A stretch of DNA of 9,679 nt from Pseudomonadota bacterium (GTDB lineage: Bacteria; Myxococcota; Polyangia; Polyangiales; Polyangiaceae): NCBI GenBank assembly GCA_023419055.1, contig JAEZYO010000083.1:1-9679 (forward strand), in the 5' to 3' direction. Below, one piece after another: positions 5,677 through 9,679 of the stretch; within the stretch, counting starts at the first letter, position 1; each line of letters begins with the position of its first letter. A model generated the notes under the pieces. It saw only the letters and a program-made list of their open reading frames with translations, did no database searches and was not told the DNA's origin. The position numbers were made by a program, and so were the translations under genes.

Positions 5677-6888
5677 TCAGAGCTCGGCGAAGATCTCGCA
5701 GACCCAAACGCTGCCGTCTTCGTCTTCGGCGACTCCTACTCCGACGGCACTAAAACGCTCGAGCAAGAGGTTTTCCCGATGCGAAGGGCTCGACCAGAGC
5801 GCGCGATGTGCCCGCAGGGGGTCCGCCGCGTGCGCGACGTTTTCACCCGTTGCTCGGGCTTGGATCCCCGCTTTTGCGACGCGCTCGGCCGGGTTGCCTT
5901 CACTCAGATCGTGCGCGATGCGACGCGCAGCGCGCATCGCGTGGGCGTGCTCTTCTGCGACGCGAGAAAGACGCGGGTCGAGTCGCAAGGAGCGAGCCCC
6001 TTCGGTCGCTCGCGCGGCGTTGATCATGGCGAGGAGCGCGGCCGGCGCGTCCGCCGCGCTCGCTGCCGAGAGCTCGCCCGGCACGGAAGCCGCGCTGTAG
6101 TCAGGCGCCGGGTCGACGTCCGCGTGCACGAGCGCCTCGGCGACCGGCCGCGGACCACCGGCCACGGTAGCGAGCACCTGAGTCAACCAAACGCCGCCCC
6201 GATCGGCGCGAAAGCGCGCTCGCACCCGCTCGGCGTCGCGACTCGTCGGGACGGCGAAGGGTCGGCCCGTGGGGCCGAGCACGAGCACCATCGCGTCCGT
6301 GGCCTCCACCAGCAACTTCGCCTCGACGTCGAGCCAGGTGCCGCTCGCCACCAGCGTCGGGAGCGGTCGCAGATCGGCGAGCACGTCGCTCCCCACCGCG
6401 ACCACCACGCTCCGACCTCGCGCCGTCGAAAGGCTCGTCACGCCGCAGCGCCGCTCACCCTGGTCGGTGATGGATGCCGCCCAATCGGGCAGACGCTCCC
6501 GCGCGATCTCGATCGCGCCCGGCCCCGAGAGCGTCCACGCGCGCGGCCACACGTACGGCGACCCCTGCTTGCGAAGCTGATAGGCGATGGCCGCGACGTC
6601 CGGCGCGACCTCCGGGTGCTCGCTTCGGGCGAGCCAATCTGCCACGGCGTCGAGCGCGCCCTCTCGACGCCCGCAGAGCTCGGCGAGCTCGGCGTCGAAC
6701 GGCTCTGCGCTCGGCGCCCTCGGAGACTCGGTGCTCGCCTGCCAGCCGAACGCGGTCGGGTCGACGGTTCGGTGCCTAGGCGCCTTCTCACTCGTGGTCT
6801 CTCGGGCGGGCGTTCGCGCCGAGGGGCCCGCGCAAGAAAGCGCGCCCGCAGAAACCAGTGCTAGAAGGATCGCAGCGCCGTGGCCCAT
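5677..6888 (-). CDS. Lipoprotein with C-terminal CAP/SCP (YkwD-like) domain
   Basis: 403 aa from ATG at 6888. The open frame extends to 7011, but that would run into the divergent MCE gene, while a lipoprotein signal begins exactly at 6888 (lipobox A-L-S-C, Cys19). After a Pro/Arg-rich linker, residues ~60-270 form a domain I do not recognise. Residues ~283-403 are a CAP domain: MINAARATEG, LRLDPRLSRVAEEHA, AHD (His326), GENV (Glu349), SPSHRENLL (His370), AVGVGVA and a closing WVCEIFAEL. The His-Glu-His set matches the cavity residues of the family. Bacterial CAP proteins are secreted or surface proteins, some linked to the wall or spore coat; the biochemical activity is usually unproven. No clear Shine-Dalgarno sequence is seen. 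Divergent from the MCE gene across 52 bp, so shared regulation is possible. It ends 109 bp before the OmpA gene on the same strand. Confidence 0.88.
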   Translation of the reverse strand: MGHGAAILLALVSAGALSCAGPSARTPARETTSEKAPRHRTVDPTAFGWQASTESPRAPSAEPFDAELAELCGRREGALDAVADWLARSEHPEVAPDVAAIAYQLRKQGSPYVWPRAWTLSGPGAIEIARERLPDWAASITDQGERRCGVTSLSTARGRSVVVAVGSDVLADLRPLPTLVASGTWLDVEAKLLVEATDAMVLVLGPTGRPFAVPTSRDAERVRARFRADRGGVWLTQVLATVAGGPRPVAEALVHADVDPAPDYSAASVPGELSAASAADAPAALLAMINAARATEGARSLRLDPRLSRVAEEHAHAMRAARRIAHDLSEGNPAERVAKAGIQARATGENVAHAADPLRAHRALWSSPSHRENLLLERFSAVGVGVAEDEDGSVWVCEIFAEL

Positions 6889-6940
6889 CGCAGAAGACAG
6901 TATGCCAAAGCCTTGGTAGGGTGAGGTTCGCGACACCCGA
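6889..6940. promoter_or_regulatory. 52-bp divergent gap between the CAP and MCE genes
   Basis: Start codons of two divergent genes lie 52 bp apart, so promoters for both must be here or inside the opposing 5' ends. I see CATACT on the minus strand as a possible -10 element without a matching -35, and GGTGAGG 14 nt before the plus-strand ATG as a distant ribosome-binding site. Neither is convincing. Confidence 0.3.
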
Positions 6941-8413
6941 ATGCGCCGGTTCACGACAGCAGCCAAGGTCGGCGTCTTCGCCGTGGTCACGGTCGTGGCC
7001 GGCCTGCTCATCTACCGCTTCATCGCCAAGTCCGGCGCCGGCGGCAGAGGCTACGTCGTGTACGCGCTGCTCCGGGACGCGACCGGGCTCGCCAAGCACT
7101 CCCAGGTGCGCATCGCCGGCATCCCCGTCGGCAATATCGAGGACATCCGCCTGCAGGGCGACAAGGCGCGCGTCGACATCCGCATCAACCCGGACGTGCC
7201 GCTCTATGACGACGCGACCGTCTCCAAGGTCGCCTCGAGCCTGCTCGGCGAGTACATGGTGGCCATCACCGCGGGCACCCAGGGCAAGCGCACGCTGGAG
7301 GACGGCGATCAGATCAAGATCGTCAACGACGCGACCAGCACCGACCAGCTGATGCGCGAGGTGGCCGACATCGCGGCCGACGTGAAGAAGGTCTCGTCGG
7401 CGCTCGCCGATGCGGTCGGCAGCGACGCCGGTCGCCAGAACATGAAGGACACCCTCGAGAACCTCGCGCAGGTGACGCAGGCTCTGAACGAGACCGTGCG
7501 CGAAAATCGGGAGTCGATTCGCAGCATCCTGGTCAACGTCGAGAACATCACCGCCAAGAGCTCGCCCGAGATCGAGCGCATCCTGGAGAACGTACGCGTC
7601 ACCACGAGCGAGGTGCGCGAGCTGATGGGCAAGACCGAGGGCGGGGAGCAGCCGCAGGCCGGCGAGGTGCGCCAGATCATCGACAAGGTGAACCGCGCGA
7701 GCGACAGCCTGGAGAACGCGCTCAAGAACATCGACGCGGTGAGCGGTCGCCTCGAACGCGGCGAGGGCACGCTCGGGCGCCTCACCAAGGACGAAAAGCT
7801 CATCAACGAGGTCGAGGGCGTGGCCGAGACCGTGGGCGACTTCGTCGGCGGGATTTCGCGCCTCCAGACCATCGTGGTCTTGAGGACCGACTATCAATTC
7901 CTCTCGAGCACGGTGAAGAGCTACGTCGAGCTCCGCCTCCAGCCGCGCGAGGACAAGTACTACCTGATCCAGGTGGTCAACGACCCCAAGGGTCTCACCC
8001 GCTACGAGCAGATCGACGTCGACACCACGAACACCAACGAGCCTCCGCACTACCGCGAGGTGCGCACCGTCACGAGTAACTCGTTCCGCTTCTCGCTCCA
8101 GTTCGCCCAGAGCTTCGGCCCCTTCACTGGCCGCTTCGGCATCATGGAGTCTACCGGCGGCGCAGGGCTCGATCTCTTGCTCTTCCAGAACCGCTTCGAG
8201 CTCCGTCAGGACCTCTTCGGCTTCGGTGAGGTCGTGGTCCCGCGCTGGCGCATCTCGCTCGGCTACGAGTTCGTGAACCGGGTCTGGCTGCTCGGCGGCG
8301 TGGACGACATTCTTTCGGACTCCCGGCGCGACTACTTCGTCGGGCTGCAGCTCAAGTTCAACGACGAGGATCTGAAGACGATCCTGCCGTTCACGCCCGG
8401 ATCCTTCCAGTAA
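6941..8413 (+). CDS. MlaD/MCE-family lipid-transport protein with C-terminal barrel-like domain
   Basis: 490 aa. ATG at 6941 is the only start after an in-frame TAG. An N-terminal inner-membrane helix (residues ~9-27) leads to one MCE domain (~36-127; LLRDATGLAKHSQVRIAGIPVG and LLGEYMVAI are typical). Next comes a long helical coiled-coil stretch (~133-305) ending in RGEGTLGRL, common in MCE proteins. Residues ~310-478 are rich in alternating and aromatic residues (DKYYLIQVVNDPKG, GLDLLLFQNRFELRQDLFGFG, RDYFVGLQLKFNDEDLKTIL) and look like an outer-membrane beta barrel. MCE proteins form hexameric rings that pass phospholipids between membranes with an MlaE/MlaF ABC transporter. The fused barrel suggests one polypeptide reaching from inner to outer membrane. 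No mlaE or mlaF lies in the window, so this is a solitary copy as far as can be seen. The symbol mlaD would overstate orthology. Confidence 0.92.
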   Translation: MRRFTTAAKVGVFAVVTVVAGLLIYRFIAKSGAGGRGYVVYALLRDATGLAKHSQVRIAGIPVGNIEDIRLQGDKARVDIRINPDVPLYDDATVSKVASSLLGEYMVAITAGTQGKRTLEDGDQIKIVNDATSTDQLMREVADIAADVKKVSSALADAVGSDAGRQNMKDTLENLAQVTQALNETVRENRESIRSILVNVENITAKSSPEIERILENVRVTTSEVRELMGKTEGGEQPQAGEVRQIIDKVNRASDSLENALKNIDAVSGRLERGEGTLGRLTKDEKLINEVEGVAETVGDFVGGISRLQTIVVLRTDYQFLSSTVKSYVELRLQPREDKYYLIQVVNDPKGLTRYEQIDVDTTNTNEPPHYREVRTVTSNSFRFSLQFAQSFGPFTGRFGIMESTGGAGLDLLLFQNRFELRQDLFGFGEVVVPRWRISLGYEFVNRVWLLGGVDDILSDSRRDYFVGLQLKFNDEDLKTILPFTPGSFQ

Positions 8414-8497
8414 GCCGCCCGCGCGCTCCTCCCAGAGAAGAGGGAGCCGCGAGTCTCCCCGGCGCTACGGGATGGAGCGCTCCCGGTTACGTCACTT

Positions 8498-8520
8498 CGG
8501 CGCCTCGGGGTGAGGCGCCG
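8498..8520. terminator. Hairpin between the convergent MCE and rpmG genes
   Basis: CGGCGCCTC-GGGGT-GAGGCGCCG is a perfect 9-bp stem with a 5-nt loop. On the plus strand it can extend by a U-G and a U-A pair. It lies 85 bp after the MCE stop and 54 bp after the rpmG stop, so it could end transcripts from both sides. No U-run on either strand. Confidence 0.5.
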
Positions 8521-8574
8521 GAGACGAATCTCGAAAGCGCTATGGTGCTGACGAAGACGACCGAGGACGACCGC

Positions 8575-8742
8575 TCACTTGGAGTGAGGCGGCATCTTCG
8601 CTTCTTTGAAGACCACGTGCTGACGAACGACCGGATCGTACTTCTTGATCTCGAGCTTGTTCGTCTGGGTGCGCTTGTTCTTCGTCGTGTAGTAAGTGAA
8701 GCCGGTGCCGGCCGAAGAAACGAGGCGGATGTTCTCGCGCAT
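8575..8742 (-). CDS. rpmG: 50S ribosomal protein L33
   Basis: 55 aa from ATG 8742 to TGA. The sequence matches the L33 family from end to end: [49 protein letters not shown]. It binds 23S rRNA near the E site in the large subunit. It lacks the cysteine pairs of zinc-binding L33, so it is the zinc-independent type also found in E. coli. No Shine-Dalgarno motif precedes the start; the leader is instead pyrimidine-rich (the complement of 8762-8791). The gene is divergent from rpmH across 151 bp and convergent with the MCE gene. The tRNA-Trp, secE and nusG genes that often accompany rpmG are not seen here. It is short and overlapped by longer spurious open frames, so automated annotation could miss it. 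Confidence 0.96.
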   Translation of the reverse strand: MRENIRLVSSAGTGFTYYTTKNKRTQTNKLEIKKYDPVVRQHVVFKEAKMPPHSK

Positions 8743-8812
8743 GACGGGCGGGCTCGTACCACGGGGAGGGGGTGAAGACCAGGGAGAAGAAGCCGGTCGA
8801 AGCAGAATTCGC

Positions 8813-8824
8813 CGTCCCGGGACG
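8813..8824. promoter_or_regulatory. 12-bp perfect palindrome between rpmG and rpmH
   Basis: CGTCCCGGGACG is self-complementary and sits roughly midway between two divergent ribosomal-protein genes, just upstream of the likely rpmH -35. It could be a shared operator, but its GC-rich make-up allows a chance origin. Confidence 0.3.
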
Positions 8825-8833
8825 AAAACGTTC

Positions 8834-8862
8834 TTGACGGCCCGGGGATTGCGTGGCTGACT
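8834..8862 (+). promoter_or_regulatory. Candidate rpmH promoter
   Basis: TTGACG (8834-8839) is a near-perfect sigma-70-type -35 box. With a 17-bp spacer the -10 would be CTGACT (8857-8862), which matches TATAAT poorly. The start codon lies 31 bp further on. The -35 is persuasive; the -10 is not. Confidence 0.45.
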
Positions 8863-8893
8863 CCCGGCCCCTTCGAACGGGACTTAGACCGCC

Positions 8894-9043
8894 ATGAAGC
8901 GCACGTACCAACCGCACAACACGAGCCGGCTCCGCACGCACGGCTTCCGCAAGCGCCTCAGCACCAAGGGCGGCCGCAAGGTTCTGGCGAACCGTCGCCG
9001 CAAGGGTCGCTGGCGCCTGACGGTTTCCACCTATAAGAAGTAG
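8894..9043 (+). CDS. rpmH: 50S ribosomal protein L34
   Basis: 49 aa from ATG 8894 to TAG. It is unmistakably L34: [38 protein letters not shown] and a basic ending with YKK. This small Arg/Lys-rich protein is built into the large ribosomal subunit against 23S rRNA. It leads the conserved rpmH-rnpA-yidD group, with only two bases between its stop and the rnpA start, so the two are co-transcribed and probably coupled. The ribosome-binding site is weak (GGGA 11 nt upstream). In many bacteria this cluster lies close to oriC, which hints at the same here, though no DnaA box was spotted in the window. Confidence 0.97.
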   Translation: MKRTYQPHNTSRLRTHGFRKRLSTKGGRKVLANRRRKGRWRLTVSTYKK

Positions 9044-9045
9044 CC

Positions 9046-9474
9046 GTGGCGCTCGCGCGCCGCGCTGCCCGGTTTCCGGCTGCCGCGCGGGTCCGCAAGC
9101 GCGCCGAGTTCCTGCGCATCCAAGGCGCGGGCCGGCGCGTGACCACGCGTCATTTCGTGCTGATTCTGGCCCCTTCACCGGAGCCGGATGGTCCAGCGCG
9201 GCTCGGCATCACCGCCTCCCGAAAGATCGGCGTCGCCGTCGTGCGAAATCGCGCCAAGCGCCTCGTGCGCGTGGCTTTTCGCTCGACGCCCGAGCTCTGG
9301 CCTCGGGGCGCAGACGTCGTGGTGATGGTGAGGACTGCCCTCGACTCGCTCAAGGCGGGCGACGTCATCGCCGAGTGGCTCGACGTGGCGCCCGTCATCG
9401 AGCGTCGCTTTCGCGAGGTGCTCGCCAAACGCGGTGAGGCTCGCCAGTCGAAGCCGGACCGACAGAAGCGCTGA
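9046..9474 (+). CDS. rnpA: Ribonuclease P protein component
   Basis: 142 aa, starting at GTG 9046 two bases after rpmH. The protein subunit binds the RNase P RNA and helps it remove 5' leaders from pre-tRNAs. The family signature is clear: [17 protein letters not shown] near the start, then [28 protein letters not shown], with the RNR motif at residues 67-69 that contacts the RNA. It is slightly longer than the usual 110-130 aa because of a basic C-terminal tail rich in Lys, Arg and Gln. AAGAAG within the end of rpmH may serve as a ribosome-binding site. The position directly after rpmH is the near-universal arrangement and confirms the identity. Confidence 0.95.
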   Translation: MALARRAARFPAAARVRKRAEFLRIQGAGRRVTTRHFVLILAPSPEPDGPARLGITASRKIGVAVVRNRAKRLVRVAFRSTPELWPRGADVVVMVRTALDSLKAGDVIAEWLDVAPVIERRFREVLAKRGEARQSKPDRQKR

Positions 9475-9517
9475 AGGCCCTTGCCGGTGCGCGGCAATCG
9501 TCGAAGACTTCGGCCCA

Positions 9518-9679
9518 GTGATCGCGCGCCTGCTCATCGGGCTGATCCGGATCTATCAGGCGGTGATTTCCCCGTTCTTGGGGCCCGTCTGCCGGTTTCA
9601 TCCCTCCTGCTCCCGCTACGCGGCGGAGTGCCTGCGCCTGCACGGCGCGGCTCGCGGCAGCTGGCTCACCGTTCGCAGG
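9518..9679 (+). CDS. yidD: Membrane protein insertion efficiency factor YidD (partial, 3' end beyond window)
   Basis: The first 54 codons are present; the gene continues past the right edge. GTG at 9518 is the only usable start after rnpA in this frame, leaving a 43-bp gap. The sequence begins with a short amphipathic or hydrophobic helix ([21 protein letters not shown]) followed by the YidD core [11 protein letters not shown] and E-C-L-R-L-H-G-A. The conserved cysteines C27 and C33 are present. YidD is a small, inner-membrane-associated protein that helps YidC insert membrane proteins. yidC is expected immediately downstream, outside the window. Confidence 0.93.
   Translation, partial: MIARLLIGLIRIYQAVISPFLGPVCRFHPSCSRYAAECLRLHGAARGSWLTVRR

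Noticed and set aside
5470..6864. 464-codon open frame on the plus strand
   Set aside because: Antisense to the CAP lipoprotein gene; Arg-rich with no domain.
6788..8050. 420-codon open frame on the minus strand
   Set aside because: Antisense to the MCE gene and crosses the CAP gene's start; His/Leu/Asp-rich shadow sequence.
8743..8893. Possible replication origin near rpmH
   Set aside because: The gene context is suggestive, but no DnaA-box-like sequence or AT-rich unwinding stretch was seen.
8540..9178. 212-codon open frame on the minus strand
   Set aside because: Overlaps rpmG out of frame and is antisense to rpmH and rnpA, all of which are firmly identified.

Overview
The window looks like chromosomal DNA from a high-GC, large-genome myxobacterium (phylum Myxococcota, possibly a Polyangia/Sorangium-type lineage). 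This is inferred from the strong GC bias, many secreted lipoproteins with Gly/Ser/Thr-rich linkers, a TSP3-OmpA outer-membrane protein, a protein resembling a family best known from Myxococcus, and an MCE protein with a C-terminal barrel-like domain. It was not tested against any database.

Layout: (1) 1-2950, minus strand: four tandem genes, the last cut by the left edge, transcribed right to left. Three are complete and encode lipoproteins made of a lipobox signal, a low-complexity linker, one bacterial Kunitz/BPTI domain with all six cysteines at canonical spacing, and two copies of a 10-cysteine module. The fourth shows only its signal and linker. Stop and start codons overlap or lie 11 bp apart, so this is almost certainly one operon. 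(2) 3066-3632, minus: a cytosolic-looking 188-aa protein, tentatively DUF2378/TIGR02265-like. (3) 3825-5567, minus: an outer-membrane OmpA-family protein with thrombospondin type 3 repeats, followed by a good hairpin. (4) 5677-6888, minus: a lipoprotein with a C-terminal CAP/SCP domain. (5) 6941-8413, plus, divergent from (4) across 52 bp: an MlaD/MCE lipid-transport protein with a coiled coil and a putative C-terminal outer-membrane barrel. (6) 8575-8742, minus: rpmG (L33). (7) 8894-end, plus: rpmH (L34), rnpA (RNase P protein) and the start of yidD, the conserved cluster that usually continues into yidC and often lies near the replication origin.

Most of the left and centre encodes the cell envelope: surface lipoproteins, peptidoglycan anchoring and lipid transport. 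The right end is housekeeping. The part most worth attention is the Kunitz lipoprotein array. Its scaffold is highly conserved, but the residue that would meet a target protease (P1) is different in each copy (Asp, Thr, Asn) and is never Lys or Arg. No RNA genes, CRISPR arrays, insertion sequences or att sites were recognised, and no gene-free stretch exceeds 200 bp.
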